Positions 29,932 to 39,556 of a DNA stretch of 64,000 nucleotides are shown here, piece after piece; within the stretch, counting starts at the first letter, position 1; every line of letters starts with the position of its first letter. The stretch is from Legionella cardiaca (lineage in GTDB: Bacteria > Pseudomonadota > Gammaproteobacteria > Legionellales > Legionellaceae), in the NCBI RefSeq assembly GCF_029026145.1, contig NZ_CP119078.1, positions 2,847,001 to 2,911,000 on the forward strand, read 5' to 3'. The position numbers were made by a program, and so were the translations under genes. The notes beneath the pieces were generated by a model. It saw only the letters and a program-made list of their open reading frames with translations, was not told the DNA's origin and made no database searches.

Positions 29932-30723
29932 TTAACTCACAAAAAGCCAAAACGATCGGAGACTAAGACCGATAATGAGAATCCCTACCAGGCTCATCAA
30001 TAAATTTGCCGGTAAAATGCGTACCATATAAGCTGAAATTGGAGCTCCTATTGCACCACCAATAATAAGTCCAATTATGATTGACCAACGCTGAATTTCA
30101 ATGGTCAGAAAAAATGCTGTGGCAATGCTAACAGTGACTAAAAATTCCGCTAAATTTACGGATCCTATTGTGTAGCGCGGGGGCTCACCTTGAGCAAGTA
30201 ATGTTGAATTAACCATAGCTCCCCAGCCTCCTCCTCCAGCAGCATCCAAAAATCCACCAATAAAGCCAAGTGTAATTAAGCGCGGAATCTTATGAGCTGG
30301 CTTCTCACGTTTCATTAAAGTATGTACCAGGTAGCTATAAAGTTTTTCTGATAGAGCCGTTTTACGGAAAGATTTATAAAGAACATAAATCCCCATGATG
30401 AATAGATATCCCATGACGAAAGGTTTAATAATTTTCATAGGGGCATGACTTAATAATTGAGCTCCAGCAATCCCACCCAGGATACCCGGTATTGCCAGAC
30501 GTTTAAAAAGCGTGCGATCAACATTTTTAAACATCATATGAGAAAGGCCAGAAATAGCGGTTGTTACAATTTCTGCAACATGAACTCCGGCACTCGCAAC
30601 AGAGGGAACAATCCCCATAGCTAACAGTACCGTCATACTGATAAGCCCATATCCCATGCCTAAACCACCATCAATCAATTGAGCTACGAAGCCTATTAAT
30701 ATAAACAATAAATACTCATTCAC
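29932..30723 (-). CDS. TauE/SafE-family sulfite/organic anion exporter
   Basis: The 263-residue inner-membrane protein has about eight hydrophobic helices. It starts LLFILIGFVAQLIDGGLGMGYG, the family's first repeat, and has the second half-repeat at TLGFIGGFLDAAGGGGWGAM; this double repeat defines TauE/SafE (PF01925). Members move sulfite, sulfoacetate or other anions; the substrate here is unknown. It lies 14 bases downstream of the gene 30737-33517 and might share its transcript. Confidence 0.9.
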   Translation of the reverse strand: MNEYLLFILIGFVAQLIDGGLGMGYGLISMTVLLAMGIVPSVASAGVHVAEIVTTAISGLSHMMFKNVDRTLFKRLAIPGILGGIAGAQLLSHAPMKIIKPFVMGYLFIMGIYVLYKSFRKTALSEKLYSYLVHTLMKREKPAHKIPRLITLGFIGGFLDAAGGGGWGAMVNSTLLAQGEPPRYTIGSVNLAEFLVTVSIATAFFLTIEIQRWSIIIGLIIGGAIGAPISAYMVRILPANLLMSLVGILIIGLSLRSFWLFVS

Positions 30724-30736
30724 ATCATCTATCCTG

Positions 30737-33517
30737 TTAATAAACTACCGGGCTCTGAGGAGTTAGATTATTGGAGCTAAATGCAGTGTTTTTTATGTCT
30801 CGTAAACATGCAATTGTTTTTGCAGCTTGCACTTTAGGATCTTCTGAAAATAACTTCATTACAGTATCGTATATCTGTTGAATTTCTGGTGCTCGCGTCC
30901 ATTTTTCTTTAGGCCTATTCTGAATCTCAAAGTAAACTCGAGCCATTTTTTCAATATTACTATTTTCATCCGTACCCGGACTATGCATGATTTTTTTGAT
31001 TTCCTCCATACCTTTGGGTGTATCGGAGGAAAACATGGGGAGTTTCCAGGTTTTGCTATTTAAAAATTTTTGTTCCCCACAAAGAATTGCTAATAAACCT
31101 AACGTTTCTTTGAGCTGCTCGTCCGATAGGCGTTGCGCCGCATTAATACAGCCTGTGAAACCAGGACGAACGAGTTGACTTAAATCGCCTATACGACCCA
31201 CTTCGTTGTTGGTTGCCAGGATATCGCTATGGAGTAACGCTCTTTCACACTCTTTTTTGCGAATAGCTTCAGCGATATCTGTTGGCCAATAATTTTCGGG
31301 CGTCTTGGTACCATCTGAACCAGGCGCATTTTGACCTGCCAGTTCACGTCCATGCTTTGATACCTCTAACTCAGCGACTATATCCACAAATTCTTCTCGC
31401 TTACTTCCACTATGCTTCATACTAGGCCAATGACCAGTTTTGTCCCGATAAAGCCACATGCCATAAGTGTGATTCGTTTCTACCTCTTTGCGATCCTTAC
31501 CACTTACACAAGAGCCGGCACTTTTTCCTTGAGCTAGCATAACCAGCAAATTCTCTTGAGAACTAAGAAATAATTCCCTGCCATAATAATCAAAGACGGT
31601 TGCCGAACCATAAGATGAATTTAATGTATTACTATATTCTTTAGCGAGATCTTCTAAATCCTGCAAATTTTTCAGATAGGCACCAAGTTCTTCCTGGCCA
31701 CATCGAGCACTACTTTCTTTAAGAAATAAATGTTGAGTAAATATTTGTTGCCAACCATCAAGTGACTTAAACAACTCATAATTAGTATTAAATAGTTCTC
31801 GCAGTTTACCTATCGCTGACTCTTCTATTCCATCAAGTTCAGGTGCTGTGGAAACCGTACTCAATCCTTGTTTAGTTGCTTCTACTTCAGAAAAAATCTT
31901 TGCAATAACCGTTTCAATTTTTTGTAAGTCCCAAGAGGCATTTAATTCAGGAACTTCCCTTACCAAAAGAATTATTTCAGCAACCTTCAGTAAAGCAAGA
32001 GAAGCTGGTGAATCTGAGGGCGTATAGTAAGGGTACTTCGCCATATTAAGTGGATGGTTAGTTGACAGAATGGGAAGTTTATTTTGCTTTTGAAAATCGG
32101 CCACCGTGTTTAGACGTTCTTGGTCTAAATAATAATCAGGAATAAAGGATCCAAGCAATCTAACTGGACTAATCAAGGTCTGAATGAAGAGAAAGATTTG
32201 TTGAGCAGCATGACTTGCAATAAGAGACAGATTGCGCTTTGCATGAAGTTTCCTAACTTGTGGTGGCAATTTTTTTACATCACGGGATGCCAAATGACTT
32301 GCACGTATTCGTGAAGAATACTTTTTAGCTACAGCACCATCTTTCTTTAGAGTAAAAAAATTACTTTCACAGAAATTGGCAGCTAAGGGTAATCGTCTAA
32401 GGCGGCTAGGCACAAAAGAAATAGCCTCCTCTAAATGTTCTGTACTATCTAAGGCGCCTTTTAAAAATCGTTGCTCAAAATCTTCTAAAACCAAGTACCA
32501 ATAAGGAAGAGCCCTTAAACTATTCAATTTTTGCGCATTAAAATCTTTTTTACTTCCTTTTTTTGCAGCTGTTTTCGCCCATATTTGTATCTGCTTTTCA
32601 AATTGACTCAAATACTCTGTAATCTTTTCCGCTGAAATTTTTGATTCGCTAAAGAGCTTAATCATCTGTTGGCCATCAATCGGTAACGTAGAGAACCATG
32701 GTGGCAACTTATTATTTGCAATATCATTAAGATCATTTTGTAATTTAGCGCCTCGTTGGGATTGAATAGTCATCCATGCTATGGAAAACTGATTTAGGGC
32801 ATACTTAATATCACTTAAGGCTTGCAGGTCTGACTTGTCCTTAAAATCGCCAGGAACGCAACACAAATAACTCTGTAAAAAAGGAGACAGCCCATAAAAC
32901 CAGTCTGGTGTGGTAGTTAATGGTGCTTTCTTTATGACACTAAATTCTTGAAATGTTTCTGCAGAATAGGGTGGTAATTGTTTTTCAAAGCGTAAAACAT
33001 ATTCCGCCGACTCATTGATTTTCATTGGAATTAGAGTAGCAAGATCGGCTCGTCCCTCCTTCATAATGACATATTGCTCTGCTTTGTTTAAGAGTTCTGT
33101 TGCTGATTTAACTTTATCGCCAGAGTCGTCCTCATAGGGATAATGATCCACTAAAGCGTTTACGAGCAGGCCAGTGTATTTTGTAAGAATTTCTTGATAA
33201 GTCTCGATGGGTTCATTAGAAGGCAACGTGTAATATGCTTGGCACCATTTAAGATATTTTCCCCAATCCATTTTTTCTTTTAACTCTGGGAAAGTCTCGA
33301 GAATAAATAACACTGATTTGTGTAAACTGGCCATACGACGTTGATAACTTCGTTTTAAATCAGGAACTCTGGGGTAATATTCGACTTCAAATTCGCCAAG
33401 AATGTTTTTGAGATTAGTCTCTATTTCAAGCGGTAGCTTTGCGAATTTGGTCTCTACTAATCCTAATTCATTCGGAAACCTAATTTCTTCAGTTAACCGT
33501 AATATGGTTTTTGGCAT
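30737..33517 (-). CDS. CX5R-motif phosphatase-like protein, candidate effector (SidF-like)
   Basis: The 926-residue product has no signal peptide or membrane helix. Its most telling part is AGSCVSGKDRKEVE, with C670 and R676 forming the CX5R loop in the GKDR version used by the phosphoinositide phosphatases SopB/IpgD and by Legionella SidF. Downstream HGRELAGQNAPGSDGTKTP and ENYWPTDIAEAI look like the rest of the substrate pocket. SidF is of similar length (about 912) with its catalytic cysteine at a similar distance from the C-terminus. A role in remodelling host PI lipids after Dot/Icm delivery is an inference. The N-terminal 600 residues are helical and unassigned. Confidence 0.65.
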   Translation of the reverse strand: MPKTILRLTEEIRFPNELGLVETKFAKLPLEIETNLKNILGEFEVEYYPRVPDLKRSYQRRMASLHKSVLFILETFPELKEKMDWGKYLKWCQAYYTLPSNEPIETYQEILTKYTGLLVNALVDHYPYEDDSGDKVKSATELLNKAEQYVIMKEGRADLATLIPMKINESAEYVLRFEKQLPPYSAETFQEFSVIKKAPLTTTPDWFYGLSPFLQSYLCCVPGDFKDKSDLQALSDIKYALNQFSIAWMTIQSQRGAKLQNDLNDIANNKLPPWFSTLPIDGQQMIKLFSESKISAEKITEYLSQFEKQIQIWAKTAAKKGSKKDFNAQKLNSLRALPYWYLVLEDFEQRFLKGALDSTEHLEEAISFVPSRLRRLPLAANFCESNFFTLKKDGAVAKKYSSRIRASHLASRDVKKLPPQVRKLHAKRNLSLIASHAAQQIFLFIQTLISPVRLLGSFIPDYYLDQERLNTVADFQKQNKLPILSTNHPLNMAKYPYYTPSDSPASLALLKVAEIILLVREVPELNASWDLQKIETVIAKIFSEVEATKQGLSTVSTAPELDGIEESAIGKLRELFNTNYELFKSLDGWQQIFTQHLFLKESSARCGQEELGAYLKNLQDLEDLAKEYSNTLNSSYGSATVFDYYGRELFLSSQENLLVMLAQGKSAGSCVSGKDRKEVETNHTYGMWLYRDKTGHWPSMKHSGSKREEFVDIVAELEVSKHGRELAGQNAPGSDGTKTPENYWPTDIAEAIRKKECERALLHSDILATNNEVGRIGDLSQLVRPGFTGCINAAQRLSDEQLKETLGLLAILCGEQKFLNSKTWKLPMFSSDTPKGMEEIKKIMHSPGTDENSNIEKMARVYFEIQNRPKEKWTRAPEIQQIYDTVMKLFSEDPKVQAAKTIACLRDIKNTAFSSNNLTPQSPVVY

Positions 33518-33658
33518 GTTTCACTATCCCTTGCTCACATCAGTTGTTTATTATTAAATAAATCAGTCTACTTCACAATTTCTTGTAAACCATTTTAACA
33601 AGATATTCAATATGATTTCATGTTACACTGAATAGTTTAAGCTTTAAGGGATGAAGGT

Positions 33659-33838
33659 ATGAAGATAAAAACAGGGGAATACACCGGGTCCTCCGATTCA
33701 GGTATTACTGAAGCAATCCAAAATGCCTTAGCGAAGGCCGGAGAGCATACACGCATCGAAGTTGTTGAAACCCGTAGTTCCCACATTGGGGAAAATACAC
33801 GTTATTATCAGGTATTAATAAGTACGTTTACCGACTAA
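33659..33838 (+). CDS. Dodecin-like small protein (59 aa)
   Basis: The 59-codon frame runs from ATG 33659 to TAA 33836-33838, with GAAGG just upstream. The order beta (MKIKTGEYTG), helix (ITEAIQNALAKAGEHT), beta (IEVVETRSSHIG), beta (RYYQVLISTFTD) is that of dodecins, small flavin-binding dodecamers whose motif is S..S...AI..A...A..T......VVE. The Trp/Gln flavin-contact residues of haloarchaeal or bacterial dodecins are not obvious, so ligand binding is uncertain. It ends 12 bases before mmsA and is probably cotranscribed with it. Confidence 0.6.
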   Translation: MKIKTGEYTGSSDSGITEAIQNALAKAGEHTRIEVVETRSSHIGENTRYYQVLISTFTD

Positions 33839-33850
33839 AAGGAGTTTAAA

Positions 33851-35350
33851 ATGGGTTACACGGTACCTCATTATATTGGGGGTAAAGCATGGACAGAAAC
33901 GTCCTCTAATTCACATACTATTTATAATCCCGCATTAGGTGAAGCTATTGGTCAAGTGTATTTTGCGGATAAAGCAATCTGCGATAAAGCTGTCGCCACG
34001 GCAAAAGCTGCCTGGCCAGCATGGGCCGAAACTACGCCGCTGAAGAGAGCGCGAATTTTATTTAAATTCAGAGAATTACTGGAAAAATATCAACTGGACT
34101 TAGCTCGTCTTGTCACCCAAGAACATGGCAAAACGCTTGATGATGCCAAGGGTTCTGTAGCACGAGCCATTGAAGTGGTGGAATTCCATTGTGGTTTGGT
34201 TAATCAATTACAAGGCAATTTTTCAGCTGATGTTTCCAACCATATAGATTGTCATACTTTACGCCAGCCTTTAGGCGTTTGCGCCGGTGTTTCGCCTTTC
34301 AACTTTCCAGTGATGGTACCCGTTTGGATGATGATTCCCGCCATTGCTTGTGGCAATACATTCATTTTAAAACCTTCCGAACAAGATCCCTCTGCACCAG
34401 TTCGTTTATTAGAATTGTTAACTGAGGCCGGCTTACCTGATGGCGTTGCCAATTGTATTCATGGTGATAAAACATTAGTTGATCAATTACTGACACATCC
34501 TGATATTCAGGCCTTCACTGCTGTCGCATCAACACCTGTTGCCGAAGCCATCTATACCAAAGCAACGGCACAAGGCAAACGAGCACATACCTTTGGCGGG
34601 GCCAAAAACCATTGTGTGGTTATGCCAGATGCTGATCTTGAGCAAGCTGCCAATGCAATTGTAGGGGCTGCTTATGGTTCAGCAGGTGAACGTTGTATGG
34701 CCATTTCTGCCGTTGTAGCCGTAGGTGACCACACCGCTGATAAGTTACTCGAAAAATTAGGACCACTTGTTAATGCAATGCGCATCGATGCTGGTAATGT
34801 TGCCGGCAGCGATATGGGGCCACTGATTAGCAGTGCCCACAAGCAACGAGTCTTAAATGCCATTAATAAAGGTGTGGAGGAAGGAGCCCGATTGATCATT
34901 GATGGTCGTCATTTTAAACATCCAACCCATCCAGAAGGTTACTTTATGGGGCCATCACTTTTTGACCATGTCAAAGAATCGATGTCCGTTTATGAAAATG
35001 AAATTTTTGGCCCTGTTCTTGTCGTACTGCGCGTCTCTGATTTTGATGAAGCACTCGCTTTAATTAATCGTCATCAATATGGTAACGGTACCGCTATCTT
35101 TACGCGTGATGGCTATACTGCTCGAGAATTCAGTCAGCGTGTACAAGTCGGAATGGTTGGTATCAATATCCCTATTCCAGTTCCCATTGCAAGTCACCCT
35201 TTTGGTGGATGGAAGCGCTCATCCTTTGGTGATACGAATATGCACGGCGAAGAAAGTATTAACTTTTATACCCGTCGTAAAACTGTTACCAGCAAATGGC
35301 CTGTTACGGATCTTGATGAAAGTGCGTTCATCATGCCCGTTAACAAATAA
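33851..35350 (+). CDS. mmsA: Methylmalonate-semialdehyde dehydrogenase (acylating)
   Basis: The 499-residue CoA-dependent aldehyde dehydrogenase converts methylmalonate semialdehyde to propionyl-CoA in valine catabolism. Seen: GVSPFNFPVMVPVWM, KPSEQDPS, the catalytic cysteine C282 in GSAGERCMAIS, and ENEIFGPVL. The GERCMA form of the active site is typical of MmsA as opposed to other ALDHs. mmsB and an acyl-CoA synthetase follow on the same strand. Confidence 0.94.
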   Translation: MGYTVPHYIGGKAWTETSSNSHTIYNPALGEAIGQVYFADKAICDKAVATAKAAWPAWAETTPLKRARILFKFRELLEKYQLDLARLVTQEHGKTLDDAKGSVARAIEVVEFHCGLVNQLQGNFSADVSNHIDCHTLRQPLGVCAGVSPFNFPVMVPVWMMIPAIACGNTFILKPSEQDPSAPVRLLELLTEAGLPDGVANCIHGDKTLVDQLLTHPDIQAFTAVASTPVAEAIYTKATAQGKRAHTFGGAKNHCVVMPDADLEQAANAIVGAAYGSAGERCMAISAVVAVGDHTADKLLEKLGPLVNAMRIDAGNVAGSDMGPLISSAHKQRVLNAINKGVEEGARLIIDGRHFKHPTHPEGYFMGPSLFDHVKESMSVYENEIFGPVLVVLRVSDFDEALALINRHQYGNGTAIFTRDGYTAREFSQRVQVGMVGINIPIPVPIASHPFGGWKRSSFGDTNMHGEESINFYTRRKTVTSKWPVTDLDESAFIMPVNK

Positions 35351-35359
35351 AGACTACTG

Positions 35360-35391
35360 ATTGTTGGTATTGCCAGGCAAATGCCAACAAT
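35360..35391 (+). terminator. Hairpin between mmsA and mmsB
   Basis: The stem attgttgg/ccaacaat with a further inner ttg/caa pairing is followed by actcaaatttt. It could attenuate transcription into mmsB or stabilise the mmsA message. Confidence 0.45.
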
Positions 35392-35429
35392 ACTCAAATT
35401 TTCCCAATTGTTAGTTTCAGGAGATAACC

Positions 35430-36332
35430 ATGGCACGGATTGGTTTCGTCGGTTTGGGGCATATGGGCTTGCCTATGGCTGTTAATTTGATCAAGGCGGG
35501 TCATATAGTTACTGGTTTTGATATCCAACAACAAGCCCTCAATAAATTAAAAGAGGCAGGTGGAAAAATTGCTCACACTGTGCAAGCAGCTGGATTAAAT
35601 CAAGAGATCATTATTACCATGCTGCAAACAGGACAGCAGGTTCGTCAGGTTTGTCTCGACAAAGAAGGGCTTTTCGCCGTTGCCACACCCAATAGTCTGC
35701 ATATTGATTGTTCATCGATTGATGTCGCTAGCAGTCGTGAAATTCAACAACAAGCTAGCCAAAAGCGACTACTTACTGTCGATGCACCCGTTTCAGGTGG
35801 AGTAGCTGGCGCCACAGCTGGCACATTGACTTTTATGGTAGGCGGCCACGAAGAAGCTTTTCTGGCTGCCAAACCAATTCTAGAAGCGATGGGAAAAAAA
35901 ATTATCCATACTGGTACCGCAGGAAGTGGGCAAGCAGCAAAAATTTGCAACAACATGATCTTGGGTATATCAATGATCGCCATTTCAGAGGCCTTTGTTT
36001 TAGCTGAGCAACTTGGTTTGTCTCCGCAAAAATTATTTGAAGTTGTTAGCAACTCTTCCGGTCAATGCTGGGCGATGAGTCAATATGCGCCCGTGCCTAA
36101 TGTTTTACCCAATACTCCCGCAAATAACAATTATCAACCTGGATTTACCGGGGCGATGATGCTTAAAGATCTTCATTTAAGCCAAAATTCTGCTGCCGCT
36201 GTCGGCTTAGAAACGCCCATGGGAGCCAAAGCGACTGCACTCTATCAACAATTCAATGAAGCTGGTTTAGGCCATCTTGATTTTTCAGCAATCATTAAAG
36301 TCATTACAAAAGAGCAGGTAACTCATGACTAA
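35430..36332 (+). CDS. mmsB: 3-hydroxyisobutyrate dehydrogenase
   Basis: The 300-residue NAD-dependent enzyme of valine breakdown acts one step before MmsA. The N-terminal GFVGLGHMGLPMAVNLIKAGH is the family signature, with the substrate-binding segment DAPVSGGVAGATAGTLTFMV and the catalytic lysine region GSGQAAKICNNM. Length is typical. AGGAGATAACC precedes the ATG. The last eight bases overlap the next gene. Confidence 0.94.
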   Translation: MARIGFVGLGHMGLPMAVNLIKAGHIVTGFDIQQQALNKLKEAGGKIAHTVQAAGLNQEIIITMLQTGQQVRQVCLDKEGLFAVATPNSLHIDCSSIDVASSREIQQQASQKRLLTVDAPVSGGVAGATAGTLTFMVGGHEEAFLAAKPILEAMGKKIIHTGTAGSGQAAKICNNMILGISMIAISEAFVLAEQLGLSPQKLFEVVSNSSGQCWAMSQYAPVPNVLPNTPANNNYQPGFTGAMMLKDLHLSQNSAAAVGLETPMGAKATALYQQFNEAGLGHLDFSAIIKVITKEQVTHD

Positions 36333-38187
36333 GCAGCACATTCCTGTCGAAGATAGAAAAGAATTAGAAGATTTCTGGGCGAATATTGCTCACAAATATG
36401 TCACCTGGATGAAACCCTGGGATAATGTTTCGCAGGGTGATTTTACCACGGCTAATATCGAATGGTTTACTGGCGGTAAATTAAATGTCAGTGCCAACTG
36501 CCTCGATAAGCATTTACCAGAGAAAGCCAAACAAACGGCGATCATTTGGGTGGGAGACAAGGAAGAACAACAACAAAAATTAACCTTTGCTGAATTACAT
36601 CAAGACGTTTGCCTCATGGCCAATGCGCTAAAATCATTAGGTATTCGCAAAGGAGACCGCGTGGGTATTTATTTACCCATGATTCCTGAGGCAGCCATTG
36701 CCATGTTAGCTTGTGCAAGAATTGGCGCAGTCCATACGGTCGTGTTTGCAGGTTTTTCGCCCACTGCTTTAAGACAACGTTTGGAAGCAGCATCCTGTAA
36801 ATTATTAATTACTGCAGATGGTTATTATCGCGGTGGCAAACATTTTGCCCTTAAAGACCAAGCAGATGAAGCAACACATGAGCTTAGTTTACAAACTTTA
36901 GTAATCAAACATAGCACCGAATCAACCTCCTTCAATTGTAAAACCGACCATTGGTGGCATGAATTAAAATCTAAAGTCGATGCAAACTGTCCTCCAGAAC
37001 CAATGGATGCAGAAGATCCCCTCTTTATTCTTTATACCTCAGGTAGCACCGGGAAACCCAAGGGCGTCGTTCACACCACAGGCGGCTATCTTGTGCAAGT
37101 AGCCTATACTCATGACCACGTTTTTAATTGCTCCGATACTGATGTTTTTTGGTGTACTGCTGATGTGGGATGGATAACCGGCCATAGCTATGTTGTTTAT
37201 GGACCGTTATGCAATGGTATTACCTCCTTAATTTTTGCTGGAATACCTACGTGGCCAACCCCTGAACGCTGTTGGAGCATCGTTGATAAACATCAAGTTA
37301 ATGTATTTTATACAGCACCGACTGCCATTCGAGCTCTAAAGCGAGCTGGCGATCAATGGTTGGAATCAAGTACACGTCAATCTTTAAAATTACTGGGAAC
37401 GGTGGGTGAACCCATTAATCCCGAAGTCTGGCAATGGTATAAGGAACAGGTGGGTAATAACCGTATACCTATTGTTGATACCTGGTGGCAAACAGAAACA
37501 GGGGCCATTATGATTTGCCCTCAAGAGAATTTAGAGGCAGCAAAGCCCGGAGCTGCCAGCCAACCTTTGCCAGGTATCTTTCCTGTGCTCCTTGATGAGC
37601 ATGGTAAAGAAGTTAAAGGCAAGGGAGAAGGCTCTCTGGCAATAAAGTACCCTTGGCCCGCCATAGCAAGAACGATTGCCGGCGATCACGAGCGTTATCG
37701 CAAAACCTATTTAATTCATGGATACTATGTTACCGGTGATGGTGCCCGACGTGACAGTGATGGTGATTATTGGATTACTGGGCGTATTGACGATGTCTTA
37801 AATGTCTCAGGACATCGCTTGGGAACAGCAGAAATTGAAAGTGCTATCGTTGCTCATCCTAAAGTTGCTGAAGCAGCCGTTGTCGGCATGCCTCATGAAA
37901 TCAAGGGACAAGGAATTCATGCTTTTGTCACTTTGCAATATGGCGAAGAGTCATCTCAAGAACTCTTTGACGAAGTGGTTTCCAATATCAAAGCGGAAAT
38001 TGGTGCGATTGCTAAACCTGATGTGATTAGCTGGGTTTCTGATTTACCTAAAACACGTTCTGGAAAAATTATGCGAAGGATATTACGTCAGATTGCCGAT
38101 AAACACGTTACTGAACTTTCTGAGTTAGGCGATTTATCAACCCTGGCTAATCCTCAAGTTGTTAAAGAATTAATGCAGAAGAAATAA
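36325..38187 (+). CDS. acs: Acetyl-CoA synthetase
   Basis: The 620-residue AMP-forming acyl-CoA ligase carries FTGGKLNVSANCLDKH near the start, the ATP-binding YTSGSTGKPKG, TWWQTETGAIM, and the C-terminal lysine in TRSGKIMRRILR that is acetylated in the family. Similarity is to Acs; propionate as a substrate (PrpE-like use) is possible because it follows mmsA/mmsB, whose product is propionyl-CoA. It is about 30 residues shorter than E. coli Acs, mostly at the N-terminus. It overlaps mmsB by eight bases, implying coupling. Confidence 0.9.
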   Translation: MTKQHIPVEDRKELEDFWANIAHKYVTWMKPWDNVSQGDFTTANIEWFTGGKLNVSANCLDKHLPEKAKQTAIIWVGDKEEQQQKLTFAELHQDVCLMANALKSLGIRKGDRVGIYLPMIPEAAIAMLACARIGAVHTVVFAGFSPTALRQRLEAASCKLLITADGYYRGGKHFALKDQADEATHELSLQTLVIKHSTESTSFNCKTDHWWHELKSKVDANCPPEPMDAEDPLFILYTSGSTGKPKGVVHTTGGYLVQVAYTHDHVFNCSDTDVFWCTADVGWITGHSYVVYGPLCNGITSLIFAGIPTWPTPERCWSIVDKHQVNVFYTAPTAIRALKRAGDQWLESSTRQSLKLLGTVGEPINPEVWQWYKEQVGNNRIPIVDTWWQTETGAIMICPQENLEAAKPGAASQPLPGIFPVLLDEHGKEVKGKGEGSLAIKYPWPAIARTIAGDHERYRKTYLIHGYYVTGDGARRDSDGDYWITGRIDDVLNVSGHRLGTAEIESAIVAHPKVAEAAVVGMPHEIKGQGIHAFVTLQYGEESSQELFDEVVSNIKAEIGAIAKPDVISWVSDLPKTRSGKIMRRILRQIADKHVTELSELGDLSTLANPQVVKELMQKK

Positions 38188-38195
38188 CCAGCACC

Positions 38196-38227
38196 GTGAA
38201 GGATCTTCAACTCAGGACAGCCTTCAC
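38196..38227. terminator. Hairpin between acs and engB
   Basis: The stem gtgaagg/ccttcac with an 18-base loop lies between the converging stops of acs (38187) and engB (38252). It is weak by loop size but well placed. Confidence 0.4.
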
Positions 38228-38251
38228 TTGATGCAGAATAGCTATTGCTCT

Positions 38252-38869
38252 TTATTCTGATTCAGGCGCAGGCCAAGCGAACCATTGATTTAATTTGATA
38301 ATTAATTCCTCTAAGCCCTCTTTTTTTAAAGAAGAGAAGGCTTGGACACTGATTAAATCCGTCATAAGTTGATAATGTTTTCTTACTTTTGATAGGGTGT
38401 TTTTTACTTCACTACGACTTAATTTGTCAGCTTTTGTCAACAAAATGTGAACAGGCAATTGTCGTGATAAAGCCCAGTCAATCATCATTTGATCAAGTTC
38501 TTTCAGTGGATGACGACAGTCCATCAATAGAACCAAACCTTGCAAACACTGACGCACCTCTAAATAATGTGCTAAATGCTGCTGCCAATCCTGTTTTACT
38601 TCCTGTGCTACTTTCGCGTAACCATACCCTGGTAAATCGACCAAACGTCGAGACTCATCCAGACTAAATAAATTAATCAACTGCGTTCTGCCTGGCGTTT
38701 TACTCGTTCGTGCGAGTTGCCTAATACCTGTCAGGCAATTCAAGGCACTTGATTTACCTGCATTAGAGCGCCCAGCAAAGGCAACTTCAAAACCTTGATC
38801 GGGTGGTAATTGGTTCACACGTGCCGCACTTTTTAAAAAGCTTGCACGTACATAAGGATTTATTAACAT
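38252..38869 (-). CDS. engB: Ribosome biogenesis GTPase EngB/YsxC
   Basis: The 205-residue product from ATG 38869 begins [18 protein letters not shown], matching the usual N-terminus (E. coli YihA has 210 residues); the frame stays open upstream into the divergent cytochrome gene, so longer starts are rejected, though MKLKR at 38884 is possible. Seen: P-loop GRSNAGKSS, switch region [24 protein letters not shown], and LTKADKL. It is an essential GTPase for large-subunit assembly. Its start lies only 72 bases from the divergent cytochrome gene. Confidence 0.93.
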   Translation of the reverse strand: MLINPYVRASFLKSAARVNQLPPDQGFEVAFAGRSNAGKSSALNCLTGIRQLARTSKTPGRTQLINLFSLDESRRLVDLPGYGYAKVAQEVKQDWQQHLAHYLEVRQCLQGLVLLMDCRHPLKELDQMMIDWALSRQLPVHILLTKADKLSRSEVKNTLSKVRKHYQLMTDLISVQAFSSLKKEGLEELIIKLNQWFAWPAPESE

Positions 38870-38941
38870 TCTTTTCAATTTCATTTTGGGATTTTGGCCA
38901 AGCAGTGTACCATTAAATGAGATAGAACCCTCGGAAAAAGA

Positions 38942-39541
38942 ATGAAAAAAATCGTGTTTGCGCTTGTTGTGTTCTGCACATTTACGAGCAATGCCGCAGA
39001 ACAATCCAATACCCAGGCGGGAAAAACTGCAACTTGTGTGGCTTGTCATGGTCCACAAGGGGTAAGTGTCAACCCCATATGGCCTAACCTTGCAGGGCAA
39101 CATGCCAGTTATACGTTGAAGCAATTACAAGACTTCAAAAAAGGCACTACCCGCAATGCACCGGCAATGACTGGAATTGTTGCCGTGTTAAATGAGGCCG
39201 ATATGGCTGAGCTGGCTGCTTTTTATGCTAAACAACCGCTACCGGAAGGTGTTACCCCGGAAAAATATTTAAAACGTGGAGAACAACTCTACCGTGGGGG
39301 GGATTTTAAAAAGCATATAACTGCATGCATTGCTTGCCATGGACCTAAAGGCACAGGAAATGGACAAGCCGGCTTTCCAGTCTTGTCAGGACAACATGCT
39401 GCTTATACTATCCAGCAGTTGCAAGCCTTTAAAGATAATAAACGTTCAAATGATTTAAATTCCATCATGAGAGATATTAGTGCTCATATGGATCAGCAAG
39501 ATATGGAAGCCGTTGCTTACTATATCCAAGGTTTACATTAA
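38942..39541 (+). CDS. Dihaem cytochrome c4
   Basis: The 199-residue periplasmic protein has a signal peptide ([18 protein letters not shown]) and two haem-binding CXXCH sites: CVACH at 32-36 and CIACH at 129-133. The halves repeat ([20 protein letters not shown] vs [18 protein letters not shown]), the mark of cytochrome c4, which passes electrons to terminal oxidases. dsbA follows 15 bases later; DsbA oxidises periplasmic cysteines, a fitting neighbour for cytochrome maturation. Confidence 0.93.
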   Translation: MKKIVFALVVFCTFTSNAAEQSNTQAGKTATCVACHGPQGVSVNPIWPNLAGQHASYTLKQLQDFKKGTTRNAPAMTGIVAVLNEADMAELAAFYAKQPLPEGVTPEKYLKRGEQLYRGGDFKKHITACIACHGPKGTGNGQAGFPVLSGQHAAYTIQQLQAFKDNKRSNDLNSIMRDISAHMDQQDMEAVAYYIQGLH

Positions 39542-39556
39542 ATAGAGAGATAAAAC

